A DNA stretch of 64,000 bases from Sphingomonas sp. Root720 (GTDB lineage: Bacteria > Pseudomonadota > Alphaproteobacteria > Sphingomonadales > Sphingomonadaceae): assembly GCF_001428605.1 (NCBI RefSeq), contig NZ_LMID01000011.1, positions 186,001 to 250,000 of the forward strand, in the 5' to 3' direction. The notes below the pieces were generated by a model. The model saw only the letters and a list, made by a program, of their open reading frames with translations, ran no database searches and was not told where the DNA came from. The stretch's first letter is position 1. Each line of letters begins with the position of its first letter. The position numbers were made by a program, and so were the translations under genes. Shown piece by piece: positions 22,872 through 33,175 of the stretch.

Positions 22872-24404
22872 ATGACCGACACCGCACCCTTCGGCGCTCC
22901 CCTGATGCTGTTCGACAGCCTCACCCGGTCGACCCGCGCCTTCGCGCCGATCGATCCGGCGATGGTGCGCCTCTACAGCTGCGGGCCGACGGTCTACAAC
23001 TTCGCCCATCTCGGCAATCTGCGCGCCTATGTGTTCACCGATACGCTGCGCCGGACGCTTAACTGGAAGGGCTGGCCGGTCAATCATGTCGTCAACATCA
23101 CCGATGTCGGCCATCTGACCTCCGATGCAGACCAGGGCGACGACAAGATGGAGGCGGCGGCGAAGCAGGCCGCGCAGACGATCTGGGAGATCGCAGCCTT
23201 CTACACCGATGCGTTCAAGGCCGACCTGACGGGCCTCAACATCATCGCACCGACGATCTGGAGCGTGGCGACCGACCATATCCAGGACATGATCGGCTTC
23301 GCCCGCACGATCGAGGCGGCGGGCGCCAGCTACGAACTCGACGGCGGCCTCTATTTCGATACGTCCAAGGTGCCCGACTATGGCCGCCTCGCCGGGGCCA
23401 GGCCCGATGAAACCGTCGGCCGCATCGCCGAGGTCGAGGGCAAGCGCAACGCCGCCGATTTCGCGCTGTGGCGCCGGTCGGCACCAGGCGAGCAGCGCCA
23501 GATGGAATGGATGTCGCCCTGGGGCCCGGGCGCGCCGGGCTGGCACCTCGAATGCTCGGTGATGAGCATGAAATATCTCGGCAGCCAGTTCGACATCCAC
23601 ACCGGCGGCATCGACCATCGCGAGATCCACCACTGCAACGAGATCGCCCAGAACCAGGCGTTCACCGGCACGGCGGCCTCGGGCGCCAATTTCTGGATGC
23701 ACAATAATTTCCTCGTTGATCGCGGCGGCAAGATGTCGAAGTCGAAGGGCGGCTTCGCGACGCTGAAGAGCGTGACCGACAAGGGCGTCCACCCCCTCGC
23801 CTACCGCCTGCTCTGCCTCTCGGCGCATTACCGGTCCGAACTGGAGTTCTCGGCCGAGGCGCTGGCGGCGGCGCTGACCCGGCTGACCCGACTGGTGCTG
23901 GCGACAGAGGCTCTGCGCGACAGGGCGGGTGAACCCGCATGGCTGCGCCTGGTTTCTGAGAGCGCGGCCAGCAAAGGTGCGTCGGTCGCCTATCAGCGCT
24001 CGGTGATCGAGGCGGGCCTCGGCGCGAAGGCGCAGGCCCTGATCGCCCAGTTCGACGAGGCGCTGTCGAACGACCTGATGGTCCCCCAGACGCTGCCGCT
24101 TCTCGAGACCGCGCTCGCCGACAAGGCGGTTCCGGCCGACGAGCGGCTGCGCTTGCTGGCATCGATGGATCTCGCCCTCGGCCTCGACCTTCTCCGGCTT
24201 CGTCGAATCGATCTACGGCTGCGCCCGGCCGAGGCACGGATCGCCGAAAGCGAGATCGAAACGCGCATCGCCGAACGTCAGGCGGCGCGTGCCGCCAAGG
24301 ATTATGCGGCGTCGGACCGCCTCCGCGATTCCCTTGCGGAGCAAGGCGTTACCGTCATGGACGGGGCCGGCGAGATGCGCTGGGACTGGATTCTCGACCT
24401 CTGA
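22872..24404 (+). CDS. cysS: Cysteinyl-tRNA synthetase
   Basis: Class I synthetase charging tRNA-Cys. 510 residues with zinc-ligand C37, the HIGH-equivalent GPTVYNFAHLGNLR, the WHLECSVM zinc region, and KMSKS as GKMSKSKGGF. Somewhat longer than Escherichia coli CysS (461), through an extended N-terminus and loops. Starts 120 bases after the preceding terminator. Confidence 0.96.
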   Translation: MTDTAPFGAPLMLFDSLTRSTRAFAPIDPAMVRLYSCGPTVYNFAHLGNLRAYVFTDTLRRTLNWKGWPVNHVVNITDVGHLTSDADQGDDKMEAAAKQAAQTIWEIAAFYTDAFKADLTGLNIIAPTIWSVATDHIQDMIGFARTIEAAGASYELDGGLYFDTSKVPDYGRLAGARPDETVGRIAEVEGKRNAADFALWRRSAPGEQRQMEWMSPWGPGAPGWHLECSVMSMKYLGSQFDIHTGGIDHREIHHCNEIAQNQAFTGTAASGANFWMHNNFLVDRGGKMSKSKGGFATLKSVTDKGVHPLAYRLLCLSAHYRSELEFSAEALAAALTRLTRLVLATEALRDRAGEPAWLRLVSESAASKGASVAYQRSVIEAGLGAKAQALIAQFDEALSNDLMVPQTLPLLETALADKAVPADERLRLLASMDLALGLDLLRLRRIDLRLRPAEARIAESEIETRIAERQAARAAKDYAASDRLRDSLAEQGVTVMDGAGEMRWDWILDL

Positions 24405-24530
24405 AAGGAGGCGCGGAATCAATCCGCAACAGATTGTAAAAAATCCTGTCCCCCGTCGCCGAAATGACATAGCAATCGCCCATCTTGCGTGGCTGCGGCA
24501 GGGGCGCGGCACATAGAGGGGGAGCAAAGC

Positions 24531-26183
24531 ATGGCGACGAAGGCATCCGATCTTTTCATCCAATGCCTGGAGGAGGAGGGCTGCGAATATATCTTCGGCG
24601 TTCCCGGCGAAGAAAATCTCGACATGCTCGACAGCCTCTCGCGATCCAAGAAGATCAAGCTGATCCTGACCCGCCACGAACAGGGCGCCGGCTTCATGGC
24701 GGCGACCTATGGCCGCCACACCGGCAAGACCGGCGTCTGCATGGCGACGCTCGGGCCGGGCGCGACCAATTTCGTCACCGCCGCCGCCTATGCGCAGCTC
24801 GGCGGCATGCCGATCCTGATGGTTACCGGCCAGAAGCCGATCAAGAAGTCGAAGCAGGGTCGCTTCCAGATCCTCGACGTGGTCGACATGATGAAGCCGA
24901 TCACCAAGTTCACGCACCAGCTGGCCTCCGCCGACAACATCCCGAGCCGCGTCCGCGAGGCCTATCGCCTTGCCGAGGAGGAGAAGCCCGGCGCGACGCA
25001 TATCGAATTCCCCGAGGACGTCGCCGACGAGCATACCGATTCCACGCCGATCAAGCCGTCGCTGGCGCGACGCCCATCGGCCGAGCCGAAGGCGGTGCGC
25101 ACCGCGGTGAAGATGATCGAGGAGGCCAAGTCGCCCGTCCTCGTCATCGGTGCCGGCGGCAACCGCAAGCTGACCGGCCGCATGCTGCTCCAGTTCATCG
25201 AGAAGACCGGCATCCCCTTCGTCACCACCCAGCTCGGCAAGGGGGTCATCGACGAATGCCATCCGAAGTTCCTGGGCTGCGCCGCGCTGTCGGCGGGCGA
25301 CTTCGTCCACCGTTCGATCGAGCATGCCGACCTGATCGTCAACATCGGCCATGACGTGATCGAAAAGCCGCCCTTCTTCATGCAGAATGGCGGCACCCCG
25401 GTGATCCACATCAGCTCGAAGTCAGCCGAGGTCGACCCGGTCTATTTCCCGCAGGTCGAGGTGATCGGCGACATCGCCAACGCGATCTGGCAGATGAAGG
25501 AGGACATCGTCCCCTCCGGCCGGTGGAACTTCGACTATATGTTCAAGGCCCGCAAGGCCGAGGTCGAACATACCGAGTCGCTCGAAGACGACATGCGCTT
25601 CCCGATCTTCCCGCCGCACCTCGTCCGCGAGGTCCGCAAGGCGATGCCGGCCGACGGCATCATCTGCCTCGACAACGGCGTGTACAAGATCTGGTTCGCG
25701 CGCAACTATCCGGCACGCCAGCAGAACACCGTCCTGCTCGACAACGCGCTCGCGACGATGGGCGCGGGCCTGCCGTCGGCCATGGCCTCGGCCATGGTCT
25801 ATCCCGACAAGAAGGTCATGGCGATCTGCGGCGATGGCGGCTTCATGATGAACAGCCAGGAGATGGAGACCGCCGTCCGGCTCGGCCTCAACATCACCGT
25901 GCTGATCCTCAACGACAACTCCTACGGCATGATCCGCTGGAAGCAGGCGAACATGGGCTTCGCCGATTGGGGCCTGACCTATGGCAACCCCGACTTCGTC
26001 AAATATGCCGAGGCCTACGGGGCTAAGGGCCACCGAGTCGAAAGCGCCGAGCATCTGAGCGCCTTGCTCAAGGAATGCCTCGACACGCCGGGCGTCCACC
26101 TGATCGACTGCCCGGTCGACTATTCCGAGAACGACCAGATCCTGAACAAGGATATCAAAACGCTGAGCAAGCAGGTCTCGTGA
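24531..26183 (+). CDS. Acetolactate-synthase-like ThDP enzyme
   Basis: 550-residue thiamine-diphosphate enzyme of the acetolactate synthase large-subunit family. Catalytic glutamate E50 (TRHEQGAGFMA) and the ThDP-magnesium motif starting at G434-D435-G436 and closing with LNDN are present. It reads like the single-subunit (catabolic, AlsS-like) group: no ilvH-like regulatory gene follows. Instead an aldehyde dehydrogenase gene follows after 91 bases. The pair suggests carboligation or decarboxylation of a 2-oxo acid with aldehyde oxidation, but the substrate is unknown. ATG 24531 has gagggggag upstream. Confidence 0.85.
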   Translation: MATKASDLFIQCLEEEGCEYIFGVPGEENLDMLDSLSRSKKIKLILTRHEQGAGFMAATYGRHTGKTGVCMATLGPGATNFVTAAAYAQLGGMPILMVTGQKPIKKSKQGRFQILDVVDMMKPITKFTHQLASADNIPSRVREAYRLAEEEKPGATHIEFPEDVADEHTDSTPIKPSLARRPSAEPKAVRTAVKMIEEAKSPVLVIGAGGNRKLTGRMLLQFIEKTGIPFVTTQLGKGVIDECHPKFLGCAALSAGDFVHRSIEHADLIVNIGHDVIEKPPFFMQNGGTPVIHISSKSAEVDPVYFPQVEVIGDIANAIWQMKEDIVPSGRWNFDYMFKARKAEVEHTESLEDDMRFPIFPPHLVREVRKAMPADGIICLDNGVYKIWFARNYPARQQNTVLLDNALATMGAGLPSAMASAMVYPDKKVMAICGDGGFMMNSQEMETAVRLGLNITVLILNDNSYGMIRWKQANMGFADWGLTYGNPDFVKYAEAYGAKGHRVESAEHLSALLKECLDTPGVHLIDCPVDYSENDQILNKDIKTLSKQVS

Positions 26184-26274
26184 CCGGCGCGTCGTCGGCG
26201 CGGACGGGGCCCGCCCCCGACGCGGCCGACGGCTTTCCGCCTCGGAAGAATATTGCACAGTTGGACGGATCGCG

Positions 26275-27711
<1,437 letters not shown>

Positions 27712-27733
27712 TAAGCTTTGAATGATTGCCATC

Positions 27734-27775
27734 GGGCGGTTAAAGAGCGATACAAACTCTCGATCGTGACCGCCC
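27734..27775 (+). promoter_or_regulatory. Nested inverted repeat upstream of the multihaem operon
   Basis: Outer arms gggcggt (27734-27740) and accgccc (27769-27775) enclose a short inner pair agag/ctct. It lies 51 bases before the TTG start of the cytochrome operon and 22 bases after the ALDH stop. It could be a leader hairpin, an operator or a weak terminator without T-run. No promoter boxes were firmly seen. Confidence 0.4.
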
Positions 27776-27826
27776 AGGGGCAAAAGTGGCGTTACGAATG
27801 GGCATCGGCAGTTAGGGAGCGCCGAA

Positions 27827-29239
27827 TTGGGGGGTAAGGTCTCGGGCAGGCTGTCCTTTGTCTGCGGGCTTTTTGGGGCCGCGGTTCTCGGCATTGCGCT
27901 GTTTTTCCTCGCCATGACGGGCACGGCCGAACAGGCCGTCGCCTCCTCGGCATCGGCTTCGACCGGCAATGTCCATGTCGGCGTGGCCTCCTGTGCCGGC
28001 TCGACCTGCCATGGCCGCAGCGAACCGACAGGCAAGATCGTCCGCCAGGACGAGATCCTCCAGTGGCAGAACGCCTCCAGCAGGACCGGCGCGCACAGCC
28101 GCGCCTTTGCCGCGCTCGCCTCGGCACGCGGCCAGGCGATCGCCGCGAAGATGGGCATCGGCCGGGCGACCTCGGCCGGGGAATGCCTCGGCTGCCACGC
28201 CGACCCGGCCTATGCCGGCAAGGGGCCGCTCTGGCAGGTGACCGACGGCGTCGGCTGCGAAGCCTGTCACGGCGGAGCCGGTGGCGGCAATGGCTGGCTT
28301 TCGACTCATTATGCGGTCGGCCAGAGCCACGCGACCAACGTTTCGCGCGGGCTCTATCCGCTCGATCAGCCGCGCGCCCGTGCCGAGAAGTGCCTCGATT
28401 GTCACCTCGGCAGCGACCGGCCCGGCCAGTTCGTCTCCCACCGGATCATGGCGGCGGGCCATCCGCGCGTCTCGTTCGAAGTCGACCTCTTCTCGGCGCT
28501 CCAGCAGCATCATGACGAGGATCCCGACTATGTGCGGCGCAAGCACCGCACCGACAACGTCCAGCTCTGGGCGGTCGGCCAGGCGTCGGCGGTCGGCCGC
28601 GCGACCAGCCTGTTCGCCAGCCCCGGGCTCGGCACCGACGGCATCTTCCCGGAAATCTATTTCTTCGACTGCCACAGCTGTCACCGGCAGATCGTCGATG
28701 GCCCGGCCGGCAAGTCCAACTGGGTCGCCAATCCGGGACGCCCGATCCCATCGGGCATGCCGCCGTTCAACGACGAGAACATGATCATGCTGTCGGCCGC
28801 CGCCAAGATCGCGGCGCCCGGCATGGCCGCCGCGTTCGACGCCGACTCCAAGGCCTTCCACGCCGCGCTGGCAAAGGATCGCCCGGCCGCCGTCGCCGCC
28901 GCGCGTCGGCTTTCGGCATCGGCGGGCAGGCTGGCCGACACGCTGGGCCGCACCGCCTTCGGGCGCGCCGAGACCTTCGCGATCATCGACGCGATCGCCG
29001 GCGGCGCGATCTCGCCGCGCTTCACCGACTATGAAGGGTCGGCGCAGGCGGTAATGGCAGTCGACACGCTGCTCAACGCGCTGGTCCGCCAAGGCCATGT
29101 GAGCGAGGATCGGGCTCGGGACGCGCGCGGCGCGATCGACCGGGCGTACAAGGCGGTGGGCAACAGCAACGCCTATCGTCCCGCGGAATTCCGCGCGGCC
29201 CTGGGTCAGGCAGCCGCGTCGATAAGGGCCCTCAAATGA
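27827..29239 (+). CDS. c554-like multihaem cytochrome c, possibly membrane-anchored
   Basis: 470 residues. Start is TTG at 27827 with agggag 7 bases upstream; the only near ATG is out of use because a stop follows it. A strongly hydrophobic segment (about 9-31) is either a signal peptide (cut near AVAS) or an anchor. Haem sites: CX4CH at C56/C61-H62 and CXXCH at 120-124, 144-148, 189-193 and 282-286, so four normal sites plus one atypical. The layout resembles cytochrome c554-type proteins. The C-terminal 170 residues are helical without haem sites. It overlaps the next gene by 4 bases (ATGA). Predicted role: pass electrons from the inner membrane or periplasm to its operon partners. Confidence 0.85.
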   Translation: MGGKVSGRLSFVCGLFGAAVLGIALFFLAMTGTAEQAVASSASASTGNVHVGVASCAGSTCHGRSEPTGKIVRQDEILQWQNASSRTGAHSRAFAALASARGQAIAAKMGIGRATSAGECLGCHADPAYAGKGPLWQVTDGVGCEACHGGAGGGNGWLSTHYAVGQSHATNVSRGLYPLDQPRARAEKCLDCHLGSDRPGQFVSHRIMAAGHPRVSFEVDLFSALQQHHDEDPDYVRRKHRTDNVQLWAVGQASAVGRATSLFASPGLGTDGIFPEIYFFDCHSCHRQIVDGPAGKSNWVANPGRPIPSGMPPFNDENMIMLSAAAKIAAPGMAAAFDADSKAFHAALAKDRPAAVAAARRLSASAGRLADTLGRTAFGRAETFAIIDAIAGGAISPRFTDYEGSAQAVMAVDTLLNALVRQGHVSEDRARDARGAIDRAYKAVGNSNAYRPAEFRAALGQAAASIRALK

Positions 29240-31248
29240 CCTTTGCCTCGCGTAGTGTAGCTGCTTTCACCGCCGTCGCCTTCACGCTCGCCTCGTGCGG
29301 CGGCGGGGGCAGCGGGGGGTCGTCCCCCACGCCCACCCCGACACCGACACCGTCCCAGACGCAGGCCTATGCGGTTCCGGCGCAGGAATCGCTGACCACC
29401 GCCGACGTGCAGAAAATCCTGGCGCAGGCGATCGAGGAAGCGACCGCACGCAACAAGCCCGCAGTCATCGCGATCGTCGACCGCCCCGGCAACGTCCTTG
29501 CGGTGTTCCGCATGAACGGGGCGCCGACGACGCTTTCGATCAAGACCTCCAATCGCGCGGTGAAGCCGACCGACGTCGAAGGGCTGGTCATCCCCGGCAC
29601 CGTCGACAGCAATCCGCTCGTCGCCGCCGCCATCGCGAAGGCGATCACCGGGGATTATCTGTCCTCCGGCGGCAATGCCTTCTCCACCCGCACGGCCAGC
29701 TTCATCGTGCAGGAGCATTTCCCCGCCGGAAACAACATGCTGGCGGGCGGTCCGCTGTTCGGCGTGCAGTTCAGCCAGCTTCCCTGCTCGGATTTCAACC
29801 AGCGCTACAGCGCCGCTGGCGGTTCTGGCGCGCTGATCGGGCCGAAGCGTTCGCCGCTCGGCCTTGCCGCCGATCCGGGAGGCTTTCCGATCTACAAGAA
29901 CGGAGTGGCCGTCGGCGGCATCGGCGTGATGGCGGACGGCCTCTACGGTTTCGATGCCAATATCGACGATGTCGACAAGGATGACGACGAGATCATCGCG
30001 CTGGCCGGCGTGTCGGGCTTCGAGGCCCCCGAGGCTATTCGCGGCAACAATATCCAGGCGGTCGTCCAACTCCGCTACAGCGACGCCGATGCCGGGGACA
30101 TCCGCTCCACCCCGGCGAGCGCCCGCGCCTTCTCCGCCCTCAACGGCAGCGTCGGCACCCTGGTCTCGGTCAATGGCTATTATGCGCAGGGTGGCACGCC
30201 CACCATCCTGGCCGGCACACCCTATGGCACCGAAGCCTCCGGCATCAGGGCGGCGACGGCGGCGGAGCGCGCTTCGGGGGTCGCGATCGACAATCCCGAC
30301 GCCTTCATCTTCACCGACGGCGCCGGCAACCCGCGCTACCCGATCCGGGCCGGCACCGATGGCGGCGACAACCCGACGCCGCTGACCGCCGCCGAAGTGA
30401 AGGCGCTGCTCGAAGAAGCGTTCAAGGTCATGACCCGGGCCCGGGCGCAGATCCGCAAGCCGCTGGACAGCCGTGCCCAGGTGACGATGACCGTCGTCGA
30501 CACGCATGGCTCGATCCTTGGCATGGACCGATCGCCCGACGCGCCGATCTTCGGCAGCGACGTCTCGATCCAGAAGGCCCGGACCGCGACCTTCTTCTCG
30601 GGCACCCATGCGGCCGGGGATTTACTCGGCAATCCTTCGACCGACGTGCAATCCTTCGTCCAGAAGGTCCGGACCTTCCTCAACGATCCGCAGGCGCTGA
30701 CCGGCACCCATGCCTTTGCCGACCGGTCGGGCGGCAACCTGTCCCGACCCTTTTTCCCCGATGGCGAGGTCGGTCGTCCCAACGGGCCGCTCTCGCGTCC
30801 GTTTAGCGAATGGAGCCCCTTCTCCACCGGTCTCCAGAGCGCGTTGATCTTCAGCAATCTCGGCGAGCATCTCAACTTCGTTCTCGGCGCAACGCCCACC
30901 GATACGCGGCAGCGTTGCACCTTTGGCCCCGACGTAGCCGGCAAGGCGCAGAACAGGCTTCAGAACGGGATACAGATCTTTCCGGGTTCGGTGCCGATCT
31001 ACCGCGGCAACATGCTGGTCGGCGGCCTCGGCGTTTCGGGCGACGGCATCGACCAGGACGACATGATCTCGTTCCTCGGCTTGCACAATGCCGGCGTGCG
31101 GGTCGGCAGCATCGGCAACGCTCCGGCCGCCATCCGCGCCGACCAGATCGTCGTGGCGGTCGGCGCCGGTGTCCGGCTGCGGTTCGTGAACTGCCCCTTC
31201 GCCCCCTTCCTCGATACGTCCGAACAGGACGTCTGCGGCGGAAAATAA
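29236..31248 (+). CDS. Lipoprotein with two GlcG/HbpS-type domains
   Basis: 670 residues. The lipobox LASC puts the lipidated Cys at 21, and the next residue is Gly, which favours the outer membrane. A Gly/Ser then Pro/Thr-repeat linker (about 22-42) follows. Two similar domains (about 50-340 and 385-655) each contain the GlcG/DUF336-HbpS pattern: an Ala-rich helix with TADVQKILAQAIEEA or TAAEVKALLEEAF, a strand like VIAIVDRPGNVLAVFRM or TMTVVDTHGSILGMDR, and a closing VGGIGVMADG or VGGLGVSGDG. HbpS binds haem in Streptomyces, so haem or redox cofactor binding is possible. Coupled on both sides (ATGA, TAATG). Confidence 0.82.
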   Translation: MTFASRSVAAFTAVAFTLASCGGGGSGGSSPTPTPTPTPSQTQAYAVPAQESLTTADVQKILAQAIEEATARNKPAVIAIVDRPGNVLAVFRMNGAPTTLSIKTSNRAVKPTDVEGLVIPGTVDSNPLVAAAIAKAITGDYLSSGGNAFSTRTASFIVQEHFPAGNNMLAGGPLFGVQFSQLPCSDFNQRYSAAGGSGALIGPKRSPLGLAADPGGFPIYKNGVAVGGIGVMADGLYGFDANIDDVDKDDDEIIALAGVSGFEAPEAIRGNNIQAVVQLRYSDADAGDIRSTPASARAFSALNGSVGTLVSVNGYYAQGGTPTILAGTPYGTEASGIRAATAAERASGVAIDNPDAFIFTDGAGNPRYPIRAGTDGGDNPTPLTAAEVKALLEEAFKVMTRARAQIRKPLDSRAQVTMTVVDTHGSILGMDRSPDAPIFGSDVSIQKARTATFFSGTHAAGDLLGNPSTDVQSFVQKVRTFLNDPQALTGTHAFADRSGGNLSRPFFPDGEVGRPNGPLSRPFSEWSPFSTGLQSALIFSNLGEHLNFVLGATPTDTRQRCTFGPDVAGKAQNRLQNGIQIFPGSVPIYRGNMLVGGLGVSGDGIDQDDMISFLGLHNAGVRVGSIGNAPAAIRADQIVVAVGAGVRLRFVNCPFAPFLDTSEQDVCGGK

Positions 31249-33167
31249 TGGCGGCGGCACTCTCCTCCCTCCTGCTCCACGCGATGGCCCTCGCGTCGGC
31301 CGCGCCCGAAGAGGCGCCAGCGCCCCCGATCGCCGAGGCGGCGCCGGCCGATGCCGGCGTACCGGCTCCGGACGCGCTCGCCGTCCCGGGCAGTGTCGAA
31401 CCCGGCGCGACCGTCGCGGACCCGATGATCGACGGCCGCCGCCGTCCGGGCTACGTCACCGAACTGCCGGCGCCGGTCACGCAGAACAATGTCGGCGCGG
31501 TGTCCGCGCCGCCGCCCGAAGCCTTCCCGACCGACCAGTTTCCGATCCCCGATCGCTGGCGGCTCGTCACCGCACTCTGCCCGGACAAGAATTTCGTCGG
31601 GCTCCAGGCGGTCTGCCATTCGCGCTTCGATCCCTATCACCAGAATCCGCTCAAGGCGGACGTCCCGATCCAACTCGACAAGAAGCCCTTCTTCCTGCCG
31701 ATCACCGGCGACGACTGGTTCTTCGGGATCAATGCGATCTCCGACACGGTCGTCGAGCCGCGCTCCTTCCCGACGCCGGTCGCCGACCAGACCAGCAGCT
31801 ATCCGGGCGCGATCGACACCTTTGGCCGCGACCGCAGCCTCGTGCTGGCGCAGACCGGTCTGTTCGGCTTCGGCCTGACCAAGGGATCGACCGCGTACAA
31901 GCCGCCGGACGTCGAATATCGGGTGCTGCTGGCCTATCAGGTGAACTATGTGAACGTGCAGGAACGCCGCGTCCTTCACGTCGAATCCTCGCGTCCGACC
32001 CACCGGACCGACAGCTTCCTGGGTCTCCAGGAATTCTTCATCGACAAGCATCTGGGCAATCGTTCGGACCGCTATGATTTCGACTCGCTGCGCGTCGGCA
32101 TCCAGCCCTTCCAGTTCGATTTCCGCGGCTTCCTGTTCCAGGACAACCAGCTCGGCATCCGCCTGTTCGGCAATCGCGACAATAATCGCTACCAGTTCAA
32201 CCTCAACGCGATCTGGCGTCTCGACAAGGACACCAACAGCGGCCTCAACGACATCACGCGCAAGCCGCGCGACGACTATATCCTGCATGCGAACCTCTTC
32301 GCGCAGGATTTCCCGATCCAGGGCCTGACCTCGCTCGTCTCGGTGACCGCGAACTTCAACCGCGAGAAGGAACGCGAGTTCGACCATAACGGCTTCCCGG
32401 TCCGTCCCGCCCTGCTGGGCGACCAGCGGCCGCGCGAATATGACGTCTATTATGTCGGCTACAGCCTCGACGGGCGCCTCAAGCGCCTCAACCTGACGTC
32501 GTCCTTCTACGGCGCGTTCGGCGAGGACCGGAACAGCTTCTTCACCTCGAAACCCGCCAAGATCCGCGCTTTCTTCGCCGCGGCAGAGCTGAGCTACGAC
32601 ATCGACTGGATCCGCGTGAAGCTGTCGGGCCTCTATGCGACGGGCGACAGCAAGCCGAAGGACAACAAGGAGACCGGCTTCTCCGCGATCTTCGAGAATC
32701 CGATCTTCGCGGGCGCCGACACCAGCTACTGGATCCGCCAGGTGGTTCCCTTCGCGGGCGGCGGCGTCAACGTTGCCATCTCGCCGCGCAACGGCCTGCT
32801 GAACGACCTGCGAACCTCGAAGGAACAGGGCCAGTCGAACTTCAACAATCCGGGCACGATGCTGCTCGGCCTCGGCGGCGACTTCGACATCCTGCCGCAA
32901 CTGCGCTTCTCGACCAACCTCAACCACCTCTGGTTCGAGAATACCGCGACGCTGCGCGAACTGCGCAACGAGGGCAGCATTCCGAAGTCGATCGGCTGGG
33001 ACCTGTCGGGTGCCTTCATCTGGCGGCCGAGCATGGTCCAGAACGTGATCTTCCGGCTGTCGGGCGCGGTGCTCGATCCCGGCAAGGGCTTTTCGGACCT
33101 GTTCACGAATTCACGCGGGGACGACCGTTATTATTCGGTCCTCTTCAACACGATCCTGTCTTTCTGA
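31248..33167 (+). CDS. Predicted outer-membrane beta barrel of the multihaem operon
   Basis: 639 residues. The ATG at 31248 shares one base with the preceding TAA. Signal peptide (about 1-18), then an Ala/Pro-rich stretch to about 75, then many amphipathic strands with aromatic belts (YDFDSLRVGIQPFQFDFRGF, RYQFNLNAIW, YYVGYSLDGRLKRLNLTSSF). The last residues end YSVLFNTILSF, a typical C-terminal Phe signal for Bam-mediated insertion. No haem motif except a lone CH. It is not obviously MtrB or a known porin; the position between a lipoprotein and a decahaem cytochrome suggests the barrel component of an electron conduit. Confidence 0.8.
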   Translation: MAAALSSLLLHAMALASAAPEEAPAPPIAEAAPADAGVPAPDALAVPGSVEPGATVADPMIDGRRRPGYVTELPAPVTQNNVGAVSAPPPEAFPTDQFPIPDRWRLVTALCPDKNFVGLQAVCHSRFDPYHQNPLKADVPIQLDKKPFFLPITGDDWFFGINAISDTVVEPRSFPTPVADQTSSYPGAIDTFGRDRSLVLAQTGLFGFGLTKGSTAYKPPDVEYRVLLAYQVNYVNVQERRVLHVESSRPTHRTDSFLGLQEFFIDKHLGNRSDRYDFDSLRVGIQPFQFDFRGFLFQDNQLGIRLFGNRDNNRYQFNLNAIWRLDKDTNSGLNDITRKPRDDYILHANLFAQDFPIQGLTSLVSVTANFNREKEREFDHNGFPVRPALLGDQRPREYDVYYVGYSLDGRLKRLNLTSSFYGAFGEDRNSFFTSKPAKIRAFFAAAELSYDIDWIRVKLSGLYATGDSKPKDNKETGFSAIFENPIFAGADTSYWIRQVVPFAGGGVNVAISPRNGLLNDLRTSKEQGQSNFNNPGTMLLGLGGDFDILPQLRFSTNLNHLWFENTATLRELRNEGSIPKSIGWDLSGAFIWRPSMVQNVIFRLSGAVLDPGKGFSDLFTNSRGDDRYYSVLFNTILSF

Positions 33168-33175
33168 GGGTATAG

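Noticed and set aside
24413-24427. gcgga/tccgc hairpin after cysS as terminator
   Set aside because: Five-base stem and no T-tract on the plus strand; too weak to list.
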